Shown here piece after piece: positions 49,980 to 58,410 of a stretch of DNA of 64,000 nt. The number at the start of each line of letters is the position of its first letter. The stretch's first letter is position 1. The stretch spans positions 992,001 to 1,056,000 of the forward strand of contig NZ_CP019312.1 in NCBI RefSeq assembly GCF_001969365.1, written 5' to 3'. The position numbers and the translations under genes are program-made. The notes under the pieces were generated by a model that ran no database searches, was not told where the DNA came from, and saw only the letters and a list, made by a program, of their open reading frames with translations. The DNA comes from Tateyamaria omphalii. Lineage in GTDB: Bacteria; Pseudomonadota; Alphaproteobacteria; Rhodobacterales; Rhodobacteraceae.

Positions 49980-50207
49980 TTATTTCACGGCGTAGGGCAG
50001 AAGGGCCAGGAAACGGGCGCGCTTGATGGCGCGGGCCAGCTCGCGTTGCTTCTTGGCCGACACGGCGGTGATACGGGAAGGCACGATCTTGCCACGCTCA
50101 GAGATATAGCGTTGCAGCAGGCGCGTGTCCTTGTAGTCGATCTTGGGTGCGTTCTCGCCCGAGAAGGGGCACACTTTACGACGGCGGAAAAACGGTTTTG
50201 CAGCCAT
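49980..50207 (-). CDS. rpsR: 30S ribosomal protein S18
   Basis: A 75-residue protein with [19 protein letters not shown] and [20 protein letters not shown], the classic S18 pattern. It binds S6 on the ribosome platform, and the S6 gene is directly upstream. Confidence 0.97.
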   Translation of the reverse strand: MAAKPFFRRRKVCPFSGENAPKIDYKDTRLLQRYISERGKIVPSRITAVSAKKQRELARAIKRARFLALLPYAVK

Positions 50208-50224
50208 GGTTTAGCTCCCTTTGC

Positions 50225-50578
50225 TCAGCGGCGCTCGCGACGGCTGTCGCGTTCGTCACGTTTCTGCATCTGGATCGAGGGGCCTTCGGCGTGCTCGTCC
50301 ACCTTGATCGTCAGAACGCGCATGACGTCGTCATGCAGGCGCATAAGGCGCTCCATTTCCTGAATGGCAGGAGCCGGTGCATCGGTGCGCATATAAGCGT
50401 AGTGGCCTTTACGGTTCTTGTTGATCTTGTAGGCCATTGTCTTGACGCCCCAGTACTCGTTATCCACGAGTTGACCGCCATTGTCGGCCAGAACGGTGCC
50501 AAAATGTTCGATGAGCCCCTCGGCCTGCGTGTTCGACAGGTCCTGACGGGCAATCATCACATGCTCATAAAGAGGCAT
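50225..50578 (-). CDS. rpsF: 30S ribosomal protein S6
   Basis: A 117-residue protein starting MPLYEHVMIARQDLS with YWGVKTMAYKINKNRKGHY and the conserved end VLTIKVDEH followed by an Arg-rich tail. First gene of the operon rpsF-rpsR-rplI. The ATG at 50578 was chosen on the conserved N-terminus. Confidence 0.97.
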   Translation of the reverse strand: MPLYEHVMIARQDLSNTQAEGLIEHFGTVLADNGGQLVDNEYWGVKTMAYKINKNRKGHYAYMRTDAPAPAIQEMERLMRLHDDVMRVLTIKVDEHAEGPSIQMQKRDERDSRRERR

Positions 50579-50816
50579 GGACTTCTCCACTTCTATCAAG
50601 GCGCATTTCATAGACCGATCCATAAACCCTGCGGATGGTCACGAGAGACTGCGCGGCAAAACAGGTTTGCAGGGATGCGCCCATATACACCGCTGGGCCT
50701 GCGGCGCAAGGGTCGAATGGAAATGTGCCACGTCCACGGCCTTTCCTTGGACGGGCCGCAATTTGGTCACGATTCGACGACACCAACAACATTAACCACG
50801 CTGGAGGATCACTGTC

Positions 50817-51302
50817 ATGACTGCCACTTTCGACGCCGCCACAGACACCAAAGGGGCCAAAGGACCACAGCCACCGTTCGACATGCGGGCGATTGCGGGT
50901 TTTGCGACACATGCCGCCGGAGCGATCCTCGTACTGGGGGCCATCGGCGTCTGGCTTGAACCCACCACCTATGCGGGCGCAGACCTGGTCGTGATGAAGC
51001 TGGCCGTGTCGCTCTTTCTCAGCCTGGCGGGGTTCCTGATCCTACTGGATCGCCGAGCAAATGACGTGCCCGAAGTGGAAATCGACACGGTGCGGCGCGA
51101 AGTACGGGTCGTCACGGGTGGCGGACGCCGTCGCAAGATCACGCGGCGCACGGCCATCCGCGATCTGGGCAGGGCCGAGGTGATGGGTGAGACCGTCCGA
51201 CTGAAGGCAGCCAACGGTGATGTGCTGGTGGACGTATCACTGCACGACGCGCAGGTGCGCAATCACTTGTTCGGTGCACTGCAAGACGCCGGTAAGCTGT
51301 AA
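50817..51302 (+). CDS. Membrane protein of unknown function
   Basis: A 161-residue protein with two membrane helices (about residues 26-45 and 58-78) and a basic C-terminal domain rich in beta strands (VEIDTVRREVRVVTGGG, then RRKITRRTAIRDLG). It is divergent from rpsF. The architecture is like that of small PH-like membrane proteins, but I do not recognise the family. Confidence 0.65.
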   Translation: MTATFDAATDTKGAKGPQPPFDMRAIAGFATHAAGAILVLGAIGVWLEPTTYAGADLVVMKLAVSLFLSLAGFLILLDRRANDVPEVEIDTVRREVRVVTGGGRRRKITRRTAIRDLGRAEVMGETVRLKAANGDVLVDVSLHDAQVRNHLFGALQDAGKL

Positions 51303-51435
51303 CACGTCGGGGATGCGCTTTATGCGCATGGGCGATGTTCAGCCATGCGCACAATCTGTTGAGCGATGTGCAGTTGTCTCTGCGTCAATCTGCGACATCT
51401 TGGTCTCATACAGAAACTCTTGCGGAGCACACCCC

Positions 51436-52005
51436 ATGAAATCCTTTCTCCTCGCCACGACATTGGCCGCCTCGGCTTCCCTTGCCGCCGCGGCGGACCG
51501 TTACACGCTGGATGCAAGCCACAGCCAGGTGCTGTTTTCCTACAACCACCTCGGCTTCTCCACGACCTGGGGCATGTTCTCCGGCTTTGAAGGCGAGATC
51601 ATGTTCGATCAGGAAGACCCGGCCAATTCCAGCGTGACTGTGTCGATGCCCACAACGTCGATGTTCACGGGCTGGGAACAACGCGACGGACACTTCATGT
51701 CCGAAGACTTTTTTGGCGCCACAGACGAGGACCTGATCACATTTACCTCCACCGCCATCGAGGTGACGGGCGAGGGGACTGCCCAGATCACTGGCGATCT
51801 GACCATGAACGACGTCACCAAGGAGGTCGTGCTGGACGCCACGCTGAACCAGGCGGGCGCCAACCCGATCAACCAGAAGGACTGGGCCGGGTTCAACGCC
51901 ACAACGACGCTGCTGCGTTCGGATTTCGGCGTCGGTGCCTTTGCCCCCGCAGTGAGCGACGAGGTGCAGGTCCAGATCTCGATCGAGGCCGAAAGGGCCG
52001 AGTAA
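51436..52005 (+). CDS. yceI: YceI family periplasmic protein
   Basis: A 189-residue protein with a signal peptide (about 1-20) and the lipocalin-like YceI beta barrel: YTLDASHSQVLFSYNHLGFS, TWGMFSGFEGEI, FMSEDFFGA and ITGDLTMNDVTKEVVLDA. The family binds isoprenoid-type molecules such as polyisoprenyl or ubiquinone-like chains. The convergent gene next to it carries a second YceI domain fused to a cytochrome b561. Confidence 0.9.
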   Translation: MKSFLLATTLAASASLAAAADRYTLDASHSQVLFSYNHLGFSTTWGMFSGFEGEIMFDQEDPANSSVTVSMPTTSMFTGWEQRDGHFMSEDFFGATDEDLITFTSTAIEVTGEGTAQITGDLTMNDVTKEVVLDATLNQAGANPINQKDWAGFNATTTLLRSDFGVGAFAPAVSDEVQVQISIEAERAE

Positions 52006-52026
52006 ACCAAGACCACCACTCACATC

Positions 52027-52059
52027 AGGGCCGCCCGATCCGTTCGCGCGGCCCTTTCT
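52027..52059 (+). terminator. yceI terminator
   Basis: AGGGCCGC (52027-52034) pairs with GCGGCCCT (52048-52055) and a T-rich run follows. Confidence 0.7.
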
Positions 52060-52129
52060 CGTGGCTGCTGTCGAAATGACGCGCCGGTGGCGCGACACGA
52101 TTCTATTCAGGAGGGCCTTTTCAGACCCT

Positions 52130-52175
52130 CCTGGGATATGCCTCCGGCGGTGGTATTTTCAGTCAGAAGAAACGG
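52130..52175 (-). repeat. Dispersed 3'-end element (minus strand)
   Basis: On the minus strand it reads TTCTTCTGACTGAAAATACC followed by a CCGCCGGAGG hairpin-like segment. It lies about 30 bp after the stop of the b561-YceI gene, in the usual orientation. A GGAGGG/CCCTCC hairpin lies next to it at 52109-52132. Confidence 0.6.
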
Positions 52176-52203
52176 GCAGGCCCGCGCGCAGATATGCGCG
52201 GTG

Positions 52204-53430
52204 TCACTCCGTTGCCGCCCGCGTGGCCGTCAGCGACACGTCCACGGCCACCGCGAACATCAGCGAGCTTTCATCGGCCATGGTTTCGCCGATGTTGAAG
52301 TCGCGCCGGTCGAGGGTCAGGCCCCCGGCCATCGAAGCCGTGTCGCCGTCAACCGAAAGACCGAAGGGCAGTGTGACGGGCACCGATTGTCCCTTGATCG
52401 TCAGCGTGCCCTGCGCTTCGTATCCGTCAACAACCGGGATGATGTCGGCCACATAGGTTGCAGTCGGAAAGTCCGTTGCGTGGAAGAAGTCCGGCCCCAT
52501 CGCCTGATCCGTGACCGAGCCGAGCGTGAGCGAGCCGATGGAAATGGTGACCTCGACACTGCCCGCAACTCCGTTCTCTACGGTTTCGTCAAAGCTGATC
52601 GCCGCCGTCCAGTCGTTGAATTGCCCCACAACGTCCGAACCGAGCTGTGTGACGGTGATACCCAACGTACCTTCCTGTACCTGCCAGTCCGACTGGACCT
52701 CTTCCAGTTCGGCAGCGTCCACCACGGCGCTGTGCGGCGCATAAACACCCAAGGCCGCACCGCCCGACAGGGCCAGCGCCCACAAGGCCAGCGCCGCGGT
52801 CACCGGCAGGGCGTGCCTGTGCGCGTGACCCGTGACAGGCACATCCGCGCGTCCGAACCACATGCGTTTGAGCGTCGCGTCCTTGTCGATGATGTGGTGC
52901 TTCAAGGCTCCCGCGATGTGCAAGACCAGCGCCGCGGCCAGAACTTTGGTCAGCACCCAATGCGCGCCTGCCATGGCGCCTGCCAGTGCTTCGGACTTTG
53001 GAACAAGGGGCAGGTTCTGGCTGAATGGCCACCAGATCGGAGCAAAACCGCTGGCTGCTGCATGATGGATCCAACCTGACAGCGGGACCACCACCAGGCT
53101 GCCATAAAGCAGCCAATGTACGGTCTCTGCCGCCAGGCTCTCGACCTTGCGGTCGGGATGCAGGAGGCCCGGTTTGGGTTGACTCAGTGCCCAGGCGATG
53201 CGGGCGAGTGCCACAAAGAACACCGCGACGCCCAGCGTCTTGTGCAGTGAAAACAACCAGGCGGTGCGTGCAATCAGCGCGTCAGCGGGCGCTGACGATG
53301 CCTTGATCTCATACGCCATGTTGTTGGCGATGATCCCCAACGGGATCAGCGTGATGATCAAAAGGGCGGTCAGCCAATGGAAGGTCTTGGCCAGATCGCC
53401 ATAGCGGTCAGTGGTGTTGGAAAGGGACAT
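52204..53430 (-). CDS. Cytochrome b561 fused to a YceI domain
   Basis: A 408-residue protein. Residues about 10-190 are a four-helix cytochrome b561 with heme-ligand histidines in TFHWLTALL, SLHKTLGV, TVHWLLYG and GAHWVLTK plus LHIAGALKHH. A fifth hydrophobic helix (about 208-228) leads to an exported YceI domain (about 245-405) with VGQFNDWTAAISFDE, GPDFFHATDFPTAT and LTIKGQSVPVTLPFG. b561 proteins move electrons between quinols and other carriers; the fused YceI part could present a quinone-type molecule. The domain fusion is seen in the sequence, the role is inferred. Confidence 0.9.
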   Translation of the reverse strand: MSLSNTTDRYGDLAKTFHWLTALLIITLIPLGIIANNMAYEIKASSAPADALIARTAWLFSLHKTLGVAVFFVALARIAWALSQPKPGLLHPDRKVESLAAETVHWLLYGSLVVVPLSGWIHHAAASGFAPIWWPFSQNLPLVPKSEALAGAMAGAHWVLTKVLAAALVLHIAGALKHHIIDKDATLKRMWFGRADVPVTGHAHRHALPVTAALALWALALSGGAALGVYAPHSAVVDAAELEEVQSDWQVQEGTLGITVTQLGSDVVGQFNDWTAAISFDETVENGVAGSVEVTISIGSLTLGSVTDQAMGPDFFHATDFPTATYVADIIPVVDGYEAQGTLTIKGQSVPVTLPFGLSVDGDTASMAGGLTLDRRDFNIGETMADESSLMFAVAVDVSLTATRAATE

Positions 53431-53602
53431 GTGTGGTCTCCGGACGTGTGCAGGGGTCTAACACCTCTGCCCCTAATGTTATGCGTCCGCACGGCACGGC
53501 AACATGCAATTGGCGCACATATGCCGTGCGGCACTCTCTTGTGTGGCCCGTGCCGTCCGATTACACCCGTCACGGAACAAAAGACCAAAAGGGGGGCAGG
53601 CC

Positions 53603-54535
53603 ATGAGCGTGGCATTCGTATTTCCAGGGCAGGGCGCCCAGACCGTCGGCATGGGCAAGGCGCTGGCTGAGGCCTATCCCGCAGCCCAAGCCGTGTTTGA
53701 CGAGGTGGACGAGGCGCTTGGCGAAAAGCTGAGCAGCCTGATCTGGGAAGGCAACCAGGACACGCTCACCCTGACCCAGAATGCCCAACCGGCGCTGATG
53801 GCCACATCTATTGCTGCCATGCGCGCGCTCGAGGCCGAAGGGATCACCATTGAAAAGGCGAGTTTCGTGGCCGGGCACTCGCTTGGTGAGTATTCTGCCC
53901 TCTGCGCGGCCGGTGCGCTGAGCGTCGGGGACACCGCACGGCTTCTGCGTACGCGAGGCGAGGCCATGCAAAAGGCGGTGCCAGTGGGTGTCGGCGCCAT
54001 GGCCGCACTGCTGGGCCTCGACTTTGAGACAGCCTCCGACGTTGCGAAAGAAGCGGCAAATGGCGAGGTTTGCCAGGCCGCAAACGACAATGACCCTGCC
54101 CAGGTGGTCGTTTCGGGCCACAAGGGTGCCGTTGAGCGCGCCGTGGAAATCGCCAAGACACGCGGCGCGAAGCGGGCTGTCATGCTGCCCGTCTCTGCCC
54201 CCTTTCATTGCAGCCTGATGGAGCCCGCCGCTGGCGTCATGGCCGAAGCGCTGAGCCACGTGGACATCGAGGCCCCCGCCGTGCCGGTCATTCCAAACGT
54301 CACGGCGCATAGCTGCCAAAGTGCCACGCTCGTGCGCAATCATCTCGTTGATCAGGTCACCGGGTCGGTCCGCTGGCGCGAAAGCGTGATGTATATGGCG
54401 TCCGAAGGCGTGAGCGATATCTGGGAGATCGGCGCGGGCAAGGCGCTGTCGGGCATGATCCGCCGCATCGACCGGTCCATCACCACCCGCGCCGTGGGCA
54501 CACCGGATGATATCAAGGCCGTATTGGATGGCTGA
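53603..54535 (+). CDS. fabD: Malonyl-CoA:ACP transacylase
   Basis: A 310-residue enzyme that loads malonyl groups on ACP for fatty acid synthesis. It has the N-terminal FVFPGQGAQ, the active-site Ser in GHSLGEYSAL, and SAPFHCSLM with the catalytic His. The ATG at 53603 follows a purine-rich site (GGGGGGCAGG). It heads the cluster fabD, GyrI-like gene, fabG, acpP. Confidence 0.96.
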   Translation: MSVAFVFPGQGAQTVGMGKALAEAYPAAQAVFDEVDEALGEKLSSLIWEGNQDTLTLTQNAQPALMATSIAAMRALEAEGITIEKASFVAGHSLGEYSALCAAGALSVGDTARLLRTRGEAMQKAVPVGVGAMAALLGLDFETASDVAKEAANGEVCQAANDNDPAQVVVSGHKGAVERAVEIAKTRGAKRAVMLPVSAPFHCSLMEPAAGVMAEALSHVDIEAPAVPVIPNVTAHSCQSATLVRNHLVDQVTGSVRWRESVMYMASEGVSDIWEIGAGKALSGMIRRIDRSITTRAVGTPDDIKAVLDG

Positions 54536-54965
54536 TCTGTTCACCCTCCCGGCTGAGACGCTGGGCGGCGTGATCGACACAGTGCCGTTCGCCAAACGCT
54601 TTCAACTGATTCCGGACGTCTTCGGACGTATGGATTCGGCGATGGCACAGGCGGGCATCTTCTTTGCCGGGCCGCAAACAGCGCTCTACCGGGTGACCGG
54701 GGAGGATATGGACATCCGCATCGGCGTGGCCCTGCGCAAACCAATGCCGGGGTTCGAGATGTTCGATGTGGCCGAGACACGTGCGCTGCACATGCGTCAT
54801 CATGGAGCGTTCGACACGCTGCCGCAGGTCTACCAGGCGCTGACGGCGGAGGTTGAGGCACGGGGACTGACGCGCACGGGATGGGCGCGCGAGGTCTATC
54901 GGTTCATGGCCAGTGAGTCGTCCTTGAATATCTGTGACGTCTATATGGACGTCGCCACAGCTTGA
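54528..54965 (+). CDS. GyrI-like small-molecule-binding domain protein
   Basis: A 145-residue protein with the pattern of the GyrI/AraC effector-binding fold: an N-terminal strand, AMAQAGIFFAGPQTALYRV, DIRIGVALRKP and TRALHMRHHGAFDTLPQVY, then a C-terminal YRFM...CDVYMDV segment. Such domains bind small molecules or modulate other proteins. It overlaps the end of fabD by eight bases and is followed closely by fabG, but no link to fatty acid synthesis is known. Confidence 0.75.
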   Translation: MADLFTLPAETLGGVIDTVPFAKRFQLIPDVFGRMDSAMAQAGIFFAGPQTALYRVTGEDMDIRIGVALRKPMPGFEMFDVAETRALHMRHHGAFDTLPQVYQALTAEVEARGLTRTGWAREVYRFMASESSLNICDVYMDVATA

Positions 54966-54981
54966 GACAAAAGAGGTTCAC

Positions 54982-55719
54982 ATGTTTGATCTAACAGGAA
55001 AATCAGCGCTCATTACCGGCGCATCGGGCGGCATCGGGGCCGAGATTGCGCGCACGCTGCACGCCTCAGGCGCCACCGTCGGGCTGAGCGGGACGCGCAC
55101 CGACCCGCTTGAGGCGCTGGCCGCCGAACTGGGCGACCGGGCGCACGTGCTGCCCTGCAACCTCAGCGACTTCGACGCCGTCGATGCGTTGCCCAAACAG
55201 GCGACTGAGGCGATGGGCAGCCTCGACATCCTGGTCAACAACGCGGGCATCACGCGCGACAACCTGTTCATGCGGATGTCGGACGACGAATGGCAGTCGG
55301 TGATCGACGTGAACCTCACCTCGACCTTCAAGCTGTGCAAGGGCGTGATGCGCGGCATGATGAAGGCGCGCTGGGGGCGGATCGTGAATATCTCGTCCGT
55401 CGTGGGGGCGACGGGCAACCCCGGCCAGGCCAACTATGCGGCATCGAAGGCCGGGATGGTCGGCATGTCCAAAAGCCTCGCCTACGAGGTGGCGAGCCGC
55501 GGGATCACCGTGAACGCGATTGCACCGGGCTTTATCGCCACGGCCATGACGGACAAGCTGACCGACGACCAAAAGTCTGGAATCATGGGGCAAATTCCCG
55601 CCGGGCGCATGGGCGAGGCGCATGAAATCGCCGCCGCCACGCTCTATCTTGCCAGCCCCGAAGCGGCCTATGTCACGGGCGCGACCTTGCACGTCAATGG
55701 CGGCATGGCCATGTTGTAG
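54982..55719 (+). CDS. fabG: 3-oxoacyl-ACP reductase
   Basis: A 245-residue short-chain dehydrogenase: cofactor motif TGASGGIGAEIA, LVNNAGITRDNLFMRM, catalytic Ser139, Tyr152 and Lys156 (NISSVV, YAASK), and the C-terminal TGATLHVNGGMAM typical of FabG. It performs the first reduction step with NADPH. AGAGG precedes the ATG. Confidence 0.97.
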   Translation: MFDLTGKSALITGASGGIGAEIARTLHASGATVGLSGTRTDPLEALAAELGDRAHVLPCNLSDFDAVDALPKQATEAMGSLDILVNNAGITRDNLFMRMSDDEWQSVIDVNLTSTFKLCKGVMRGMMKARWGRIVNISSVVGATGNPGQANYAASKAGMVGMSKSLAYEVASRGITVNAIAPGFIATAMTDKLTDDQKSGIMGQIPAGRMGEAHEIAAATLYLASPEAAYVTGATLHVNGGMAML

Positions 55720-55902
55720 GCGCTAACACGCCGCGTATTGCCATCTATCCGGGATGTGCTATAGGCGGCGCAGATTCCGGCAGCGGGCCATCGCTTGGCC
55801 CAATGTCTCACCGCCCCAAGGGGGCAAGACCAGAGCCCCGCTTGCACGGGGACACCACTTGGGGGCGCGCAAATTTGCCCCGGACAGAATGAGGACAGTC
55901 AT

Positions 55903-56136
55903 ATGAGCGACATCGCCGATCGCGTGAAGAAGATCGTTGTGGAACACTTGGGTGTGGACGAAGAAAAGGTTAGCGAAAACGCGTCCTTCATCGACGATCT
56001 GGGCGCAGACAGCCTGGACACCGTGGAACTGGTGATGGCGTTCGAAGAAGAATTCGGGATCGAGATCCCCGATGACGCGGCCGAAACCATCCAGACTTTC
56101 GGCGACGCAGTGGGCTTCATCACCAAAGCCTCGTAA
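55903..56136 (+). CDS. acpP: Acyl carrier protein
   Basis: A 77-residue acidic four-helix protein with the phosphopantetheine site ADSLD (Ser37), [13 protein letters not shown] at the start and [16 protein letters not shown]. It carries growing acyl chains. Followed by a strong terminator, so transcription of the block probably ends here. Confidence 0.98.
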   Translation: MSDIADRVKKIVVEHLGVDEEKVSENASFIDDLGADSLDTVELVMAFEEEFGIEIPDDAAETIQTFGDAVGFITKAS

Positions 56137-56162
56137 GTCATTCGGGCATATGCCTGATCAGG

Positions 56163-56195
56163 CGGCGTCCTTCCTTGCGGAAGGGCGCCGTTTTT
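56163..56195 (+). terminator. acpP terminator
   Basis: CGGCGTCCTTCC (56163-56174) pairs with GGAAGGGCGCCG (56179-56190) around TTGC, with one G-T pair, and five T residues follow. Confidence 0.85.
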
Positions 56196-56227
56196 CTTTG
56201 TCCGTACGATGGGCACTTGCCTTTGAT

Positions 56228-56241
56228 GTCCCCGCGGGGAC
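56228..56241. repeat. Palindrome GTCCCCGCGGGGAC
   Basis: Perfect 14-bp palindrome between acpP and the GNAT gene, identical to copies at 16021 and 59648. Confidence 0.6.
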
Positions 56242-56286
56242 AAGATTGTGAAAAATCAAAAATCATGTTCGGGCAGGACAATATTC

Positions 56287-56823
56287 ATGGGCAGACATGT
56301 GCCGACCATCAACACGGCGCGCGTGACATTGCGCGCAATGCGGCCGGGCGAATTTGACCGCTTTGCCGAGATCTGGGCGCTGCCCGAGGTTGCCGTCTAT
56401 ATCGGCGGCGCACCGCGCGACCGCGACGCCTCGTGGCGGTCCTTTCTGGGCATCGCAGGACATTGGCAGGTCACGGGCTTTGGTCAGTGGGGCATTGAAG
56501 AACACGCCACCCAGCGGCTCGTCGGGCAGGTCGGCTTTTTCTACGGCGCCCGGGGCTTGGGGGAGGATTTCGATTCCGTGCCCGAAGCGGGCTGGGTTCT
56601 TGCGCCCGAAGCACAGGGGCGCGGTCTGGGCCTTGAGGCGGCATCGGCGGCACATGACTGGTTTGATCGTGTCGTGACGGGGCCTTTGGTCTGTATGATG
56701 GACCCTGATCACGGCGCATCGGCGCGGATTGCAGAACAGCTTGGCTATGTGGATCTGCGCGCGGCGGCGGATGGGGCCGGGCCGATCCAGTTGAAGCTGC
56801 GGAAGTCTCCGCCCCAGGCGTGA
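56287..56823 (+). CDS. GNAT family N-acetyltransferase (RimJ/RimL-like)
   Basis: A 178-residue protein with the RimJ/RimL pattern: TARVTLRAMRPGEFDRFAEI near the N-terminus, GQWGIEEHATQRLVGQVGF and the acetyl-CoA loop APEAQGRGLGLEAASA. It transfers acetyl groups to an amine, possibly a protein N-terminus or small molecule. The ATG at 56287 follows AGGA; a GTG at 56248 is also in frame. Confidence 0.85.
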   Translation: MGRHVPTINTARVTLRAMRPGEFDRFAEIWALPEVAVYIGGAPRDRDASWRSFLGIAGHWQVTGFGQWGIEEHATQRLVGQVGFFYGARGLGEDFDSVPEAGWVLAPEAQGRGLGLEAASAAHDWFDRVVTGPLVCMMDPDHGASARIAEQLGYVDLRAAADGAGPIQLKLRKSPPQA

Positions 56824-56895
56824 TCCAAATGCGCGCCTTGCGGCGCATTACATTGTCGGTTTGGCGCCGCAGGCTCACCAAAGCGAAAGCGGTCG

Positions 56896-57077
56896 CGGTT
56901 GCGCAGGCAACCGCGACCAGTGGCAAGGGTAGCTTTGCAAGCAAAGCTGCCAGCCACACCGTGGAGCATTTGGGAGAAACGGTCTCCGGTTGCGCAGGCA
57001 AACGCGACCGGTGGCAAGGGCAGCTTTTGCAAAATAAAAGCTGTCAGCGACACCATAGAGCATCTCGGCGCGCACCC
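56896..57077 (+). repeat. Tandem imperfect repeat of about 91 bp with internal hairpins
   Basis: Two copies (56896-56986 and 56987-57077) share CGGTTGCGCAGGCAA, GCGACC, GTGGCAAGGG, CAGC, ACACC and GAGCAT in the same order. Copy 1 has the perfect stem GTCGCGGTTGC/GCAACCGCGAC and the palindrome AGCTTTGC/GCAAAGCT. Copy 2 keeps the second stem with changed bases (CAGCTTTT/AAAAGCTG), which suggests that the structure is under selection. No gene is supported in this 330-bp gap before fabF. Confidence 0.6.
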
Positions 57078-57150
57078 CCGCGTCGGGACTTGAACAGGGA
57101 CAGGCGCGCAGGGTATGACGCGGGCCAGAAACGTAAAGGGGCATGAGCAG

Positions 57151-58410
57151 ATGCGCAGAGTTGTCGTGACGGGTCTTGGGCTGGTGACGCCGTTGGCGGA
57201 CGGGGTCGAGGCAAGCTGGAGCCGTATTCTGGACGGACAGTCGGGCGCAGGTCCGATCACCCAGTTCGATCCCGAGGGCTTGACCACCACATACGCCTGC
57301 GAAGTGCCCCGCGGGGACGGATCGGACGGGACGTTCAATGCCGATGCCTATATGGCGCCCAAGGAACAGCGCAAGGTCGATACCTTTATCATGTTTGGTC
57401 TGGCCGCGGCCCAGCAGGCGGTCGAGGATTCCGGTTGGATGCCCGATGATCAAGAGAGCCTGGAGCGCACGGGTGTTCTGATCGGCTCCGGCATTGGCGG
57501 GCTGAACTCCATCGCGAACACCGCCGTGATGATGGAAGAGAAGGGGCCGCGCCGCGTGTCGCCCTTCTTTGTGCCCGGCGCGCTGATCAACCTGATCTCT
57601 GGTCAGGTGAGCATCAAATACGGCTTCAAGGGGCCGAACCATTCGGTTGTGACGGCCTGTTCGACAGGTGCGCATGCCATCGGTGACGCGTCGCGTCTGA
57701 TCCAGCACGGCGACGCTGATGTCATGATTGCCGGTGGGGCCGAGGCTGCGATCTGCAAGATCGGGATTGCGGGGTTCAACGCTTGCAAGGCGCTGTCAAC
57801 CAAGCGCGCGGACGATCCGCAACACGCAAGCCGCCCCTATGACGCGGACCGCGATGGGTTCGTCATGGGCGAGGGTGCGGGCATCGTGGTGCTTGAGGAT
57901 TACGATCATGCCGTGGCGCGGGGCGCCAAGATCTATGCCGAGGTGAAGGGCTATGGCCTGTCGGGCGATGCCTATCACATCACTGCGCCGTCGGAGGACG
58001 GTGAGGGGGGTGAGCGGTCCATGCGTGCGGCCTTGCGCAATGCGGGGCTGGAGCCTTCGGATATCGACTATATCAACGCGCACGGCACCTCGACCATGGC
58101 CGACACGATTGAGTTGGGTGCGGTTGAACGGCTCTTGGGCGATCATGCGGGCAACGTCACCATGTCCTCGACCAAGTCGGCGACGGGGCATTTGCTGGGC
58201 GCGGCGGGCGCGATCGAGGCGATCTTTTCGATCCTGGCGATCCGCGATCAGGTCTGTCCGCCGACGATCAACCTGGACAATCCGGCCGTTGAAACCTCGG
58301 TTGATCTGGCCCCAAATGCCAAGCGGGAACGCAAGGTGGACTATGCGTTGTCCAACAGCTTTGGCTTTGGCGGCACGAATGCCAGCGTGATCTTTGGAAA
58401 GGTCAGCTGA
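57151..58410 (+). CDS. fabF: 3-oxoacyl-ACP synthase II
   Basis: A 419-residue elongating condensing enzyme with the Cys-His-His triad: Cys170 in TACSTGAH, His311 in NAHGTST and His347 in TKSATGHLLGA (with Lys342). It starts MRRVVVTGLGLVTPL. It extends acyl-ACP with malonyl-ACP. The ATG at 57151 was chosen on the conserved N-terminus. The stop overlaps the start of mltG. Confidence 0.96.
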   Translation: MRRVVVTGLGLVTPLADGVEASWSRILDGQSGAGPITQFDPEGLTTTYACEVPRGDGSDGTFNADAYMAPKEQRKVDTFIMFGLAAAQQAVEDSGWMPDDQESLERTGVLIGSGIGGLNSIANTAVMMEEKGPRRVSPFFVPGALINLISGQVSIKYGFKGPNHSVVTACSTGAHAIGDASRLIQHGDADVMIAGGAEAAICKIGIAGFNACKALSTKRADDPQHASRPYDADRDGFVMGEGAGIVVLEDYDHAVARGAKIYAEVKGYGLSGDAYHITAPSEDGEGGERSMRAALRNAGLEPSDIDYINAHGTSTMADTIELGAVERLLGDHAGNVTMSSTKSATGHLLGAAGAIEAIFSILAIRDQVCPPTINLDNPAVETSVDLAPNAKRERKVDYALSNSFGFGGTNASVIFGKVS

